From positions 528,769-592,768 of the forward strand of contig NZ_WXYO01000002.1 in NCBI RefSeq assembly GCF_009901585.1: a stretch of DNA of 64,000 nucleotides, in the 5' to 3' direction. Below the pieces are notes generated by a model that searched no databases, was not told the DNA's origin, and worked only from the letters and a program-made list of their open reading frames with translations. The position numbers and the translations under genes are program-made. Numbering within the stretch: position 1 is the first letter of the stretch; every line of letters starts with the position of its first letter. The DNA comes from Poritiphilus flavus (GTDB lineage: Bacteria > Bacteroidota > Bacteroidia > Flavobacteriales > Flavobacteriaceae). Of the stretch, positions 23,400 to 33,462 are shown piece after piece.

Positions 23400-25769
23400 T
23401 TAGAAACTAAACCATTTTTTCTTTTTTTGTGCATAACCATAGCCGTACTTACCATAGTAGCCCAGATCGGATTTCTTAACACCGTTAACGATAAATGAAA
23501 GATTGTTCAGTTTGTCTTCACGTTTTAACCTGATGGGATACTCCAGCAGCTTTAATTCCGTGCTTCCGGCTTTTGACACGTATATGGTATGGTCTGCAAA
23601 TTTACTGATGCGAAGGGTGTCCGATACCATCATCATAGGTGCGGTATCCAATATTACATAATCATATTTCCTGGAAACCTCTTCGATGAGTTGTTCCATC
23701 CTGGCGCTTCTGAGTAATTCAGCCGGGTTGGGTGGTATCTTGCCTGAATATATAAGATCTATGGTCTCCGTATGTACCAGCACAGGATGTGTGATGTCTT
23801 CCACTGTGACGTCCTTGTCATACAAATACTCTGTTAATCCCGGGGTGCCTGGTTTTTTCTTGGACCTGTAGATGTTCTGATCCGAAAAGAAATTGGTGAT
23901 CTGGGGATTCCGGATATCAGCCCCGATCAACAACACCCTGCTGTCAATACCTGCAAGGGTCATGGAAAGGTTAGACGACACAAAGGTTTTACCTTCTCCA
24001 GGCACACTTGAAGTAATAAAAACAACATTGTGCTTGTTGTTGGTTCCATTTTGTAGCACATAATCCAGGTTGGTCGCAATGATCCTGAAGGATTCGGCCA
24101 GGGCGGAACGGTCGTGTTTTTTTATAGATCGCTGGTCCTGCTTTTTGGTTTTCGGCACTTCACCCAAAACCGGGATATCACCTACCAATTTTTCAAGGCT
24201 TAGCCTGTTGTGAACTTTATTGTCAATAAGATTGTGTATGAATATGGTAGAAAATGGTATCAATACCGAGAATAGAACAGCTCCCAGGTAAATAATTTTT
24301 GGCTTGGGAGAAGTAGGAAACTCGCTCGGAGCATAGGCCAGGTCAATAACTTTGGATTTCGGTTTTGAGGAAGCATAGGCGATTTGTGCTTCTTCACGTT
24401 TTTGCAATAGATACAGGTACAGGGATTCTGTAGTTTCCTGTTTTCTGGTAATATCACGTAAAGCCCTTTGATTTTTGGGAGCGGAATATATGCGGTAATT
24501 CAATCTGGACTGTTGCTGGTTCAGCCCGCTGGCCTGAAGGTTTAGGTTGTCTATCATCCCTTCCAGACTGGACTGCATGATCCTTTTCAAACCGGTAATC
24601 TCCTGGTCGAGATTTACTATAATAGGGTTTTTTTCATTAGAGCTCTTGAGTAACCGATTTCTTTCAGCGATCAACTGGTTGTATTTGGTGGTCGCGTTCG
24701 CTATGGTAGGATCGGACAAACCGATATTCGAAGGAAGCAACCCAAAATCCGTTTCATTGTCTACTATGCCCTTCATACTCTCAGCAATGTTTAGTTGGGT
24801 ATTGACATTGCTAAGCTCTCTTTGTGTGCTTGCACTCACATTTAGATTGATATTAGATTCCGATTCTATATTGGTAAGCCCTCTAAGGGTTCGCAGGTCT
24901 TCTTCGGATTCGTCAACATCGGCAAGGTTTTCATAGATAGATGATATCCTTTCCTCAATAAAATTGGAAGTTTTGTCCGCCACGGCTTTTCGGTCCGCTA
25001 TCCCGTTTTCATTGTAGACATTAACTAATTCTGTGAGAATATCAATGGCTTTTTGTTGTACCGGATCATTATAAGAAAGGTTGAGTACATTGGATACCTT
25101 ATCGGCGGGTTTGATCAATACTTTTTCCCGATATTCTTCGGCGAGTCTGGAGACCGGTCTTACCTCTATCCTGAGGTTTTCCCCCTTGAATTGTTTAAAG
25201 TATTCCGAGTTGGGGGTGATTACGACCTCCCCAAGCGGTGTGACAACGTTTTTTCCATATGCTATGGTCTGAGGTGAACCGTTTTCTGAACCTCTATACC
25301 TAAAGGTCGCCTCGGTGTCCAGTTCAACATAAAAGTCGATTTCCTTATTGTTGATTACGGAATCAGGTGAAATAAAGTTAAGCTGAATAGGACTGTTAGG
25401 GTATATTTCACTGTTCTTGATATTTCCCAGGTGTACGATCCGGATATTCGTCTTGAGTCTATTGACCACTTCAATAAAATTGGATCTGGAATTAATGATC
25501 TCAATTTCATCTTCTACTACATTCTCTTCTCCGGTCAACAGATCCATCTCGTTAAAAATATTCAACTCCTGGCCAGCTCCGCGCTCGGGCAGTATTTGGA
25601 TCTTGGCCTTGGCCGCATACTTCTTGGTAGCGTACCTCAGGTAAACGTAGGAACAGGATATACCCAAAGCTATCGCGAGTGCAAACCATATCCAATGTTT
25701 GGTATATCTGCGGACGACCTCCTTATAGTCTGGAAGTTCTGCTAGTTGATTTCTTGAATATTCCTCCAT
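23400..25769 (-). CDS. Wzc-type polysaccharide co-polymerase and tyrosine kinase
   Basis: The 789-residue protein has a first membrane helix (about 27-46), a long periplasmic Wzz-like region with coiled coil (about 60-490), a second helix (about 500-520) and a cytoplasmic BY-kinase. Walker A is PGEGKT near residue 590, Walker A' is LLIGADIRNP and Walker B is VILDTAPM. The first Asp of A' is Gly; this variant seems common in the phylum. The C-terminus has a Tyr-rich cluster (LGYYGKYGYGYAQ) for autophosphorylation. It sets chain length and couples assembly to export. It lies between the sugar transferase and the FlaA1-like gene. Confidence 0.93.
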   Translation of the reverse strand: MEEYSRNQLAELPDYKEVVRRYTKHWIWFALAIALGISCSYVYLRYATKKYAAKAKIQILPERGAGQELNIFNEMDLLTGEENVVEDEIEIINSRSNFIEVVNRLKTNIRIVHLGNIKNSEIYPNSPIQLNFISPDSVINNKEIDFYVELDTEATFRYRGSENGSPQTIAYGKNVVTPLGEVVITPNSEYFKQFKGENLRIEVRPVSRLAEEYREKVLIKPADKVSNVLNLSYNDPVQQKAIDILTELVNVYNENGIADRKAVADKTSNFIEERISSIYENLADVDESEEDLRTLRGLTNIESESNINLNVSASTQRELSNVNTQLNIAESMKGIVDNETDFGLLPSNIGLSDPTIANATTKYNQLIAERNRLLKSSNEKNPIIVNLDQEITGLKRIMQSSLEGMIDNLNLQASGLNQQQSRLNYRIYSAPKNQRALRDITRKQETTESLYLYLLQKREEAQIAYASSKPKSKVIDLAYAPSEFPTSPKPKIIYLGAVLFSVLIPFSTIFIHNLIDNKVHNRLSLEKLVGDIPVLGEVPKTKKQDQRSIKKHDRSALAESFRIIATNLDYVLQNGTNNKHNVVFITSSVPGEGKTFVSSNLSMTLAGIDSRVLLIGADIRNPQITNFFSDQNIYRSKKKPGTPGLTEYLYDKDVTVEDITHPVLVHTETIDLIYSGKIPPNPAELLRSARMEQLIEEVSRKYDYVILDTAPMMMVSDTLRISKFADHTIYVSKAGSTELKLLEYPIRLKREDKLNNLSFIVNGVKKSDLGYYGKYGYGYAQKKKKWFSF

Positions 25770-25900
25770 AGATCTAGGTAATTCGCCGGGCTGCGAAATT
25801 AATTCATTTTAAATAATTTCTGGGGGTAAATGAAATCGAGGTGATCGGCATAAACAACAAAAGTATTACGATATTCCGTATAAAACAATAGGAATATTGC

Positions 25901-27862
25901 CTATCCTTCCAGTCTGGTAACCGTAAATGAATACGGGTCGTGAATGGTATTGCTTATTTCAGGTTTGTTCGCCTTGGCATACCGGTCTGAATGGCTCCTG
26001 TAATGCAGAATGTTGTCCATCAAGATGGTAACATTCTTGTTAAAGAACATGTTTTCCAGGCATAGCTCATTAATCTTATCTTTCATCTGGCTACGATCAA
26101 ACTGGTCTTCGCATCTGAAGATCAAGCGTTCGCTCTCGAGGATCGAAGTATCCTTTTTGGCCTGGAAAGGGTAAGGCATATTGCTCCAGGGGTAATCTTC
26201 TCTCTTGTTACCAATACTTATGTCGATATCCTTTTTGTATTCAAATTTTGAAAACCTTATGATCTGCCTGGCCAGGTCCATTTCCTTAATTCTTTCTCCC
26301 ATCTTTACCGTTACTATATCACCCCCGTCTGCAGTAGCGATAGCCTGGGAAATTAGACCAACCAACTCGTTTACCGCGATGAATGAGGTTGTTGCCTCTT
26401 CATAGCTTACTTTTAAAGGGCCTCCATTGGCAAGCTGCGTCTTAAAGACATTTACCAGGGAGGATGGCGATTCCAATACATCGCCAAATCTAATATTAAT
26501 AAAATCGGTTTCTTCCGAATCGTTATGGCAATTGAGGTAGATCTCACCTATTCGCTCAGAGGCCAGGGAATTCGCGAAATCATATCTTCTAAAATTCGAA
26601 GAAAGGTTCACGTACTTCTGAACCTTAGACCTTATGGCGAGTTCTGAGAGGATCTTATTTCCCAATACATTTAGCCTAAGCGCCTCATACAGGTTATCCT
26701 TGGTGAAATCGTAGATTTTATAACCGGTGGCATTGATCACTATATCCGGAGCGAATTCATTAAATACCTGCTGCATTCTTGGCTTGTCCAGGATATCGGC
26801 AAGGATCAGGGAGGTGTGACTCGCTTTTTTGCTGTTGAGCTCCTGCTTCAGATTAAACAAAGAATCATCTGATTTATCTAACATCAGGATGTGCTTGTAG
26901 CTGTATTTCATCAGGCGCTTTATGAGCTCTTTACCCACACAACCTCCTGCTCCAAGTACCAGGATTTTCTTGTTGCTGTAAAACAGAGCAAGATCCTTCT
27001 CTACAGCACAGCTGTTCTTTCTTTCCTTTGAATAGAGATCCTCAACCCTAAGCTCATCCATTCCCGATAATTGAAGGTCTGCTTCCTTTTTGCCAAGGTG
27101 TATACTTAGATCAGCGATTTTGACCTTAACGGGCAACTCTATCATTTTGGTCAGAAGTTCATTGACATTCGGGTCAAAATGACCCGCCTTTGCAACGATC
27201 ATTTGGCTTATGCCGAATTCCTCAATGATTTCCTTGCTTAGGCTGTTTTTTGAAATTACAGGGATCTGAGACTGAATCCGCTCATTGCTTTCGTCAATAA
27301 AAACAACGCCGGCAACAATGTAATCTTCCTGATACGTTCTTTCAAAGGCCGAAATAAAATCGTCTGCCTGTCTGCCCGTGGAAACCAATAACACCTTAAT
27401 GGCCGGATTTAGTTTCTCCTTACTGCCCTGATAGGCTTTTCTATATAAGTATCTGGAGGCCACAAGGGCCGCAAAACTCAAGAAACTATGTACAATTATT
27501 ATGGATAGCGGTATCAGGAAACTATTGTCACTGTCCATCACAACGCTGCCGTGCACGACAATCAAAACAATAGTCAAAACGTTTGCCAGGCAAATCGCGT
27601 TGAAAATTTTGTATACCTCAGTTACCCTATCGTACTTCACAAAACCCTTGCTGGTACCTATAGCTAAAAAGATAAGGCAGGAGATAGCAATAATAACCGG
27701 TAATTGAATAAGCATTTTATCCCCCCGGAGTTCCGGCCAGATAGAAGTGCAAATGCCGTAGGAAGCTATGAACGACACCGCGGTTAGTATGATGTCGATA
27801 ATAAAAATGAGGCCAACAGAATTAACCCTCTGAGTTATTGTTCTCCGTTTGTTTTTGGTCAT
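25901..27862 (-). CDS. FlaA1/CapD-like membrane protein, catalytic residues apparently lost
   Basis: The roughly 653-residue protein has four N-terminal membrane helices (about 10-130), a CoA-binding-like domain and a C-terminal Rossmann domain of the NDP-sugar dehydratase/epimerase type. The nucleotide loop LGAGGCVGKE is intact. The usual STDKA segment is SSNFR, and the usual YGATK or MGASK motif reads NSLASER, so the Asp-Lys pair and the catalytic Lys are missing; the late RPGEK motif is also absent. It may be a pseudoenzyme, a scaffold or a changed enzyme. I chose the ATG at 27862 because a possible -7 box (TATTTTTG, complement of 27907-27914) puts the start near 27900, almost on the upstream ATG at 27898. 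Confidence 0.85.
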   Translation of the reverse strand: MTKNKRRTITQRVNSVGLIFIIDIILTAVSFIASYGICTSIWPELRGDKMLIQLPVIIAISCLIFLAIGTSKGFVKYDRVTEVYKIFNAICLANVLTIVLIVVHGSVVMDSDNSFLIPLSIIIVHSFLSFAALVASRYLYRKAYQGSKEKLNPAIKVLLVSTGRQADDFISAFERTYQEDYIVAGVVFIDESNERIQSQIPVISKNSLSKEIIEEFGISQMIVAKAGHFDPNVNELLTKMIELPVKVKIADLSIHLGKKEADLQLSGMDELRVEDLYSKERKNSCAVEKDLALFYSNKKILVLGAGGCVGKELIKRLMKYSYKHILMLDKSDDSLFNLKQELNSKKASHTSLILADILDKPRMQQVFNEFAPDIVINATGYKIYDFTKDNLYEALRLNVLGNKILSELAIRSKVQKYVNLSSNFRRYDFANSLASERIGEIYLNCHNDSEETDFINIRFGDVLESPSSLVNVFKTQLANGGPLKVSYEEATTSFIAVNELVGLISQAIATADGGDIVTVKMGERIKEMDLARQIIRFSKFEYKKDIDISIGNKREDYPWSNMPYPFQAKKDTSILESERLIFRCEDQFDRSQMKDKINELCLENMFFNKNVTILMDNILHYRSHSDRYAKANKPEISNTIHDPYSFTVTRLEG

Positions 27863-27898
27863 AGTGTCGGTTTTCGATCTTAACGAAGGTTGTGTCAT

Positions 27899-28340
27899 TC
27901 AGGTGCCAAAAATAAGTCGCTAAATGATGTGATGGTTTATTTTAATCCTATTTTATCATTAAAATTTTTTTAACCCGTTTTTATTATTAAAAATTGAAAT
28001 TACACGCTTAAATATTAAAAGAAAAGTTTCTCTGTTTTAATTCGACGTAACCTGTAAATATTCGGTAAACTACTTATGTATTAGTAGAAATCAGCGTTCT
28101 TAGTGATTAATTGTGAGGCGCTTAGGGCGATAGCTGAGTAGTGGGCAATTCAGAAACTATAAGAACGTATCAGATAGGAGCTTCTTTACTAAATATACAA
28201 AAAAATTGAAAACTAATTTTCGATTTAACCTTAGTTTGTCCATAATTTTTGCGTTTTAAAGAATTTTAAATTGGATTTACAATTGTTAAAAAATAATGCG
28301 TCATATTTGCTTGAAATTACTATCCTAAACCACACAACAC
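27899..28340. other. Divergent promoter region of the exopolysaccharide locus
   Basis: This AT-rich 440-base gap separates the minus-strand Wzc group from the plus-strand gmd group. It holds a minus-strand -7 box (27907-27914), a nested hairpin element (28095-28167, listed separately) and a weak plus-strand -7 box CATATTTG at 28302-28309, one mismatch from TAnnTTTG and about 30 bases before gmd. Long A/T tracts at 27950-28020 may bend the DNA. No coding frame was seen. Confidence 0.5.
28095..28167 (+). promoter_or_regulatory. Three-tier nested inverted repeat with ops-like loop
   Basis: CGTTCTTA (28095-28102) pairs with TAAGAACG (28160-28167); within it AATTG (28109-28113) pairs with CAATT (28146-28150); within that CTTAG (28121-28125) pairs with CTGAG (28134-28138, one G-U pair). 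The apical loop is GGCGATAG, one base from the GGCGGTAG core of the ops element used by RfaH-type antiterminators in polysaccharide operons. Whether it is transcribed is unknown. Confidence 0.4.
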
Positions 28341-29453
28341 ATGAAAAAATGTCTGATAACCGGTATTACCGGCCAGGACGGAGCATACCTCGCAGAGTTT
28401 CTGCTCAAAAAAGGTTATGAGGTGCACGGACTAAAAAGGCGATCATCCCTCTTTAATACAGATCGGATAGACCACTTGTATCAGGACCCTCACGTGGAAA
28501 ATCGAAACCTTTGGCTGCACTACGGAGATATGACTGACAGTACCAACCTGATCAGGCTCATCCAGGAGATCCAACCTGATGAGATCTATAACCTGGCTGC
28601 CATGAGTCATGTGCAGGTATCTTTTGAAACTCCGGAATATACCGCAAATGCTGATGGTATAGGAACATTGCGCATTTTGGATGCCGTAAGGTTCCTGGGA
28701 CTGGAAAAGAAAACCAGGATCTACCAGGCCTCCACTTCCGAGCTCTATGGTAAGGTGCAGGAAGTACCTCAATCAGAGACTACACCTTTCTATCCCAGAA
28801 GTCCGTATGCCGTCGCGAAAATGTACGCCTACTGGATCACGGTGAATTACAGGGAGGCCTACAATATGTTCGCTTGTAACGGGATCTTATTCAATCACGA
28901 ATCTCCAATACGCGGAGAAACCTTTGTGACCAGGAAGATAACCCGGGCTACTTCCAGGATAGCTCTTGGACTACAGGAAAAAGTATTCCTGGGAAATCTG
29001 GATGCTCAAAGGGACTGGGGGCATGCCAAGGATTATATCAGGATGATGTGGATGATCTTACAGGCAGACGAGCCTGAAGACTGGGTAATTGCAACAGGGA
29101 AGACCACGGCTGTCAGGGATTTTGTGCGCATGAGCTTTGCAGAAGTGGGAATGGAAATTGAGTTCAAGGGTGAAGGCGTAAACGAAAAAGGATATGTAAG
29201 CGCTTGCAACGACCCGAAATATCAGTTGGAGATTGGCAAAGAAGTGGTAGCGGTTGATCCGCGTTATTTCAGACCCACTGAAGTTGACTTGCTCATTGGA
29301 GATCCTACAAAGGCTAACCAAAAGCTTGGATGGAAACCGGAATACGACCTGGAAGCTCTTGTAAAAGATATGATGCAGAGCGATCTGAAGCTGATGCAGA
29401 AAGATAACTACCTTAAAGAAGGAGGCTATCGTATCATGAATTACTTCGAATAA
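28341..29453 (+). CDS. gmd: GDP-mannose 4,6-dehydratase
   Basis: The 370-residue enzyme converts GDP-D-mannose to GDP-4-keto-6-deoxymannose, the first step to GDP-L-fucose. Visible landmarks are the NADP loop [15 protein letters not shown] (residues 7-21), [23 protein letters not shown], the catalytic STSELYG segment and [10 protein letters not shown] (Tyr and Lys of the YxxxK pair), and [16 protein letters not shown]. Length is normal for the family. It is 1 base ahead of fcl, so the pair is certainly co-transcribed. Confidence 0.97.
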   Translation: MKKCLITGITGQDGAYLAEFLLKKGYEVHGLKRRSSLFNTDRIDHLYQDPHVENRNLWLHYGDMTDSTNLIRLIQEIQPDEIYNLAAMSHVQVSFETPEYTANADGIGTLRILDAVRFLGLEKKTRIYQASTSELYGKVQEVPQSETTPFYPRSPYAVAKMYAYWITVNYREAYNMFACNGILFNHESPIRGETFVTRKITRATSRIALGLQEKVFLGNLDAQRDWGHAKDYIRMMWMILQADEPEDWVIATGKTTAVRDFVRMSFAEVGMEIEFKGEGVNEKGYVSACNDPKYQLEIGKEVVAVDPRYFRPTEVDLLIGDPTKANQKLGWKPEYDLEALVKDMMQSDLKLMQKDNYLKEGGYRIMNYFE

Positions 29454-29454
29454 G

Positions 29455-30552
29455 ATGGACAAAAATGCTAAGATCTACATCGCGGGACACCGTGGATTGG
29501 TGGGAAGCGCAATACTTAAAAGCCTAAAGAGTAAAGGCTATTCGAATTTCGTCTTTAGAACACATTCCGAGCTGGACTTATCCAATACCAAAGCCGTATC
29601 GGAATTCTTTGAGAAGGAAAAACCGGAATATGTATTTCTTGCGGCAGCCAAGGTGGGTGGTATTGTGGCCAACAACATCTACAGGGCTGAGTTTATCTAT
29701 GAAAACCTGATGATCCAGAATAATGTGATCCATCAAAGCTACCTTCACGGTGTTAAAAAACTGCTTTTTCTGGGAAGTACCTGTATTTATCCGAGAGCAT
29801 GCCCTCAACCCATGAAGGAAGACTATTTGCTTACTGATGTTCTGGAATATACGAATGAACCTTATGCGATTGCCAAAATAGCAGGGATCAAGCTTTGCGA
29901 GAGTTATAACCTTCAATACGGAACAAACTATATCTCTGTGATGCCCACGAATCTCTACGGGCCGAATGACAATTTTGACCTGGAGAAATCGCATGTGCTT
30001 CCGGCCTTGATCCGGAAGATGCATTTGGGCAAATCCCTGGAAGAAGGAAATTGGGAGGCCGTAAGGGAAGATCTGGATAAGCTCCCCATAGGATCCGTTA
30101 ACGGGAAAGCCAGTGAAAAGGAAATTCTGGAGGTCTTGCAGTCCTACGGGATTCAACAAACAGGGAATACGGTACGCGTAGAGATCTGGGGAAGTGGAAA
30201 GCCCATGAGGGAATTCCTTTGGTCTGAAGATATGGCTGACGCCTGTGTTTTTATCATGCAAAACAGGGATTTTAAAGATACCTATAGGCTGGAAAACAAG
30301 GAGATCCGCAATACCCATATCAATATCGGAACAGGAAAGGACATAAGCATAAAAGAACTGGCAGACCTTATAAAGAAGGTCGTAGGGTTTAAGGGAGAAC
30401 TCTTCTTTAACTCCGAAAAACCCGACGGTACCATGAAAAAACTCACAGATGTCTCCAAGCTTCACGGGATGGGTTGGAGTCATAAAGTGGAACTCGGAGA
30501 AGGAGTTGAGAGGATGTACTCATGGTATGCGGATAAGGTTCTAAATCACTAG
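29455..30552 (+). CDS. fcl: GDP-L-fucose synthase
   Basis: The 365-residue epimerase/reductase makes GDP-L-fucose from the Gmd product. Landmarks are AGHRGLVGSAI at residues 10-20, LGSTCIYPR with the catalytic Ser near residue 107, YAIAKIAG (Tyr-x-x-x-Lys), PTNLYGPNDNFD and IWGSGKPMREFLW. It is about 45 residues longer than the E. coli enzyme because of an insert near residues 200-240 (WEAVREDLDKL to LQSYGIQ), seemingly common in this phylum. Together with gmd it supplies fucose for the polysaccharide. Confidence 0.96.
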   Translation: MDKNAKIYIAGHRGLVGSAILKSLKSKGYSNFVFRTHSELDLSNTKAVSEFFEKEKPEYVFLAAAKVGGIVANNIYRAEFIYENLMIQNNVIHQSYLHGVKKLLFLGSTCIYPRACPQPMKEDYLLTDVLEYTNEPYAIAKIAGIKLCESYNLQYGTNYISVMPTNLYGPNDNFDLEKSHVLPALIRKMHLGKSLEEGNWEAVREDLDKLPIGSVNGKASEKEILEVLQSYGIQQTGNTVRVEIWGSGKPMREFLWSEDMADACVFIMQNRDFKDTYRLENKEIRNTHINIGTGKDISIKELADLIKKVVGFKGELFFNSEKPDGTMKKLTDVSKLHGMGWSHKVELGEGVERMYSWYADKVLNH

Positions 30553-30555
30553 GAT

Positions 30556-32097
30556 TTGACTCTTCAAGGAGGTAATAGGATAATTTTCAATACTGGCATT
30601 TTATATGCCAAAATGTTCGTTACCATCCTGATATCCCTATATGCAACAAGGCTTATACTGAGCGCTTTAGGTGCTGAAGACTACGGTATCTACGTTGTAA
30701 TCGGGGGTATTATTGCCATGCTTGGATTTCTCAATACCACGATGGCCACCTCTACCCAACGGTATTTGTCCTTTAGTATGGGCAAAAATGAAAAGGAGGA
30801 AGTAAAGCGGGTCTTTGCCAACAGCCTTATACTTCACCTTTTTTTGAGCGTGATCCTGGTTGTTGTTTTTGAAGTTTTCGGTCAGTATCTGCTTGCACAA
30901 AAGCTTACCATAAGCCCCGAAAGGTTAGAAGCTGCAAGATTGTTATTTCACCTTGTGGTCGCTTCAACATTTGTGACCATCATATCCGTTCCGTTTGACG
31001 GGCTTCTCAACGCCAAGGAAAATATGATCGTAATATCGATCATTAGTATTGTTGACAGTGTGTTGCGGTTGGCCATAGCCTACAGCCTCCTCTTTTACGC
31101 TAACGATGCCTTGATCCTGTTTGGATTTCTCATGTTGATCAGGGCAATCTTTATCGCATTTCTAAAAAGGGCGTACTGCAGGCGAAAATACGCTCAGGAA
31201 TGCAAGGTTCATCTGAAGACCTATTACCGGAAAAAGACCATACGGGAGCTTTACTCTTTCGCGGGATGGAACTTAATTGGCATATTGGCCTATATTTTTC
31301 GCAATCAGGGGATCGCGGTTGTTTTGAATTTATTTTTCAACACCGTGGTTATTGCCGCATATGGGATCGCCAATCAGATTAATACCCAATTGAGGACGTT
31401 TTCCGGGGCGATGATCCAGGCCATCCAACCACAAATAGTGAAAGATGAAAGCAGCGGAGATAGGGATAGAATGATAAGGCTTTCAATACTTTCAAGTCGG
31501 TTTGCCTTTTATATTTTCGCCTTTATAGCCCTTCCGTTATTTCTGCAAATGGAATTTGTGCTACAAATTTGGTTAGAAGAAGTTCCGCCAAACACAGTCA
31601 TCTTTTGCAAACTGGTCCTGGCTTTTACCCTAATACAACAGTTTAGATTGGGGATTACCATAGCCAGTCATGCCGTTGGGAATATCAAGGAATACCAGTT
31701 CTACACTGCTCCTATGCAACTACTGACATTACCAATAGGATATCTTGTATTGAAGCTTGGATATGCTTCGTATTCCATTTTGTGGGTTACGCTTATTATA
31801 GAAGTGGTCACGGTTGTCCTAAATATTGTTTTCTTTAAAAAGCTGACAAAGTATAAGCCGGCAGAATTTGTAAAAAGGGTGATTATAAATTGTCTGCTGT
31901 CATTGGGTATAGTGGCCGGTGGAATGTATGTTTTGGATATCTTCTTTTTGAATAGCCTTGAAGAACTTCCGAGGTTTCTTATTATTGTTCCACTAACGGC
32001 GATTTCCTATGCATTAGCAGTTTACGTCGTCAGTTTTAATAGATCAGAAAAGCAGAAAGTGCGTTTAGTAATCGGAAAATTGGTTTTTCGTAAATAA
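30556..32097 (+). CDS. Wzx-type polysaccharide flippase
   Basis: The 513-residue protein has 12-14 predicted membrane helices and the MATE/MOP-like opening GILYAKMFVTILISLYATR, followed by LGAEDYGIYVVIGG. It should flip lipid-linked repeat units across the inner membrane. The start is a TTG at 30556, 3 bases after the fcl stop; the first ATG (30613) would remove half of helix 1, so TTG is preferred. It is followed by a glycosyltransferase 6 bases later. Confidence 0.88.
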   Translation: MTLQGGNRIIFNTGILYAKMFVTILISLYATRLILSALGAEDYGIYVVIGGIIAMLGFLNTTMATSTQRYLSFSMGKNEKEEVKRVFANSLILHLFLSVILVVVFEVFGQYLLAQKLTISPERLEAARLLFHLVVASTFVTIISVPFDGLLNAKENMIVISIISIVDSVLRLAIAYSLLFYANDALILFGFLMLIRAIFIAFLKRAYCRRKYAQECKVHLKTYYRKKTIRELYSFAGWNLIGILAYIFRNQGIAVVLNLFFNTVVIAAYGIANQINTQLRTFSGAMIQAIQPQIVKDESSGDRDRMIRLSILSSRFAFYIFAFIALPLFLQMEFVLQIWLEEVPPNTVIFCKLVLAFTLIQQFRLGITIASHAVGNIKEYQFYTAPMQLLTLPIGYLVLKLGYASYSILWVTLIIEVVTVVLNIVFFKKLTKYKPAEFVKRVIINCLLSLGIVAGGMYVLDIFFLNSLEELPRFLIIVPLTAISYALAVYVVSFNRSEKQKVRLVIGKLVFRK

Positions 32098-32103
32098 GAC
32101 AAA

Positions 32104-33270
32104 ATGAAGCCAGCAATTGTAGTTGTAGCGTACAACAGGCCAGATTCACTGAAGCATCTGCTGGATACTATTGCCAGGGCGGAATACCCGGATGCTGATG
32201 TTCCCCTCGTCATCAGCATAGACTATACTGAGGGTGAAAAGCATGAAGAGGTAGTCCGTGTCGCTAAGGATTTCATTTGGGATTTTGGAACTAAGAAGAT
32301 CATAGAGCATCGTGAAAATATTGGCCTTAGAAACCATATTCTGTTTTGCGGTGATCTGACAAGCCAGTACGGTTCGGTAATCATACTGGAAGATGATCTA
32401 AGAGTTGCAACAGGCTATTACGAATATGCCTCTGCAGCTTCCAAATTCTATTACGATGTAGCCGAGGTAGCGGGAATATCACTATATGCTTATGAATACG
32501 AGGAGTTGGGCTGGTACAGGTTTTACCCCAAAAACATAGGCGGTGATACCTATTTCATGCAATGGGCGGCGTCCTGGGGCCAATTATGGACAGATCAACA
32601 ATGGAAGAAGTTCAGAAATTGGTATGTCCATGACATGGACCTTCAGTCCATCAATATTCCGGACGAGGTGAAAAACTGGAAGCACTCCTGGAAGAAATAC
32701 TATATAGGCTACCTGGTTGAAAACGACCTCTATTATGTGTATCCGTATAGCTCATATACCACGGTTAGGGAATATGTGTCTGAGGAGTCGGGAACTCATC
32801 ACAAAACTGAAATGCGGACCAACAATGTGGCGCTTTCAGAACGTATTATTAAAAGGAATTTCGCCTTTTCTGGTTTTGAACACGACATCATTAAATACGA
32901 TGTCTTTTTTCAGCCGGTTAAGCAAAAGGTTTTTGTTAAGGAATTGAATAAGACCCTGGAATTAGAGTTCGATCTTTTTGGAACAAAGAAAGAAAAGAAT
33001 ATCCGTGCTGAATATTTAGTATCCACTAAAAGTATCCCGGATAAAGACCGTCTCGCGGCCTTTTCCAACAAACTCATTCCATATGAAGACAATTTGCTTC
33101 TATATGAAAAAGGGGATGTTTTTAAGCTGGGTCCCAAAAGCTCATTTCATTACGGTGAAAAGAGTTTCTTAAGACGGGGAAAAACACTATATCACATGAG
33201 GAAGATCTATGCGATGAAGGAGATGTTGTTGGCATTTGTTTACCGCTTATTGCACAAAGTTACGGGTTAG
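32104..33270 (+). CDS. GT-A fold glycosyltransferase
   Basis: The 388-residue protein opens with PAIVVVAYNRPDSLKHLL, as in GT2-type enzymes, and carries the acidic metal-binding motif ILEDDL near residue 98, followed by AASWGQLW, often seen in hemolysin-like glycosyltransferases of capsule loci. No membrane helix is evident, so it is probably peripheral and adds one sugar to the lipid-linked unit. Donor and acceptor cannot be inferred. Confidence 0.8.
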   Translation: MKPAIVVVAYNRPDSLKHLLDTIARAEYPDADVPLVISIDYTEGEKHEEVVRVAKDFIWDFGTKKIIEHRENIGLRNHILFCGDLTSQYGSVIILEDDLRVATGYYEYASAASKFYYDVAEVAGISLYAYEYEELGWYRFYPKNIGGDTYFMQWAASWGQLWTDQQWKKFRNWYVHDMDLQSINIPDEVKNWKHSWKKYYIGYLVENDLYYVYPYSSYTTVREYVSEESGTHHKTEMRTNNVALSERIIKRNFAFSGFEHDIIKYDVFFQPVKQKVFVKELNKTLELEFDLFGTKKEKNIRAEYLVSTKSIPDKDRLAAFSNKLIPYEDNLLLYEKGDVFKLGPKSSFHYGEKSFLRRGKTLYHMRKIYAMKEMLLAFVYRLLHKVTG

Positions 33271-33462
33271 TTGAAGGTCCCGGGAACTTTAGTGTCTCTA
33301 AGCTGTTTGAAGCAAGTTAGATGTATTTTAAACTGAGTTAAAAATGTACCATGTTTACGCGCTTTGCCGAGTAATATTTGTTGATTAATCAGATTATAAG
33401 GCAGTCGACTAAAGCAATAGAAACCGTAAATGTGGTATCACAGAAAATGAGTGCAAGTAATT

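Noticed and set aside
29578-30483. A 301-codon frame on the minus strand opposite fcl
   Set aside because: The sense strand encodes an unmistakable GDP-fucose synthase; the antisense frame has no recognisable features.
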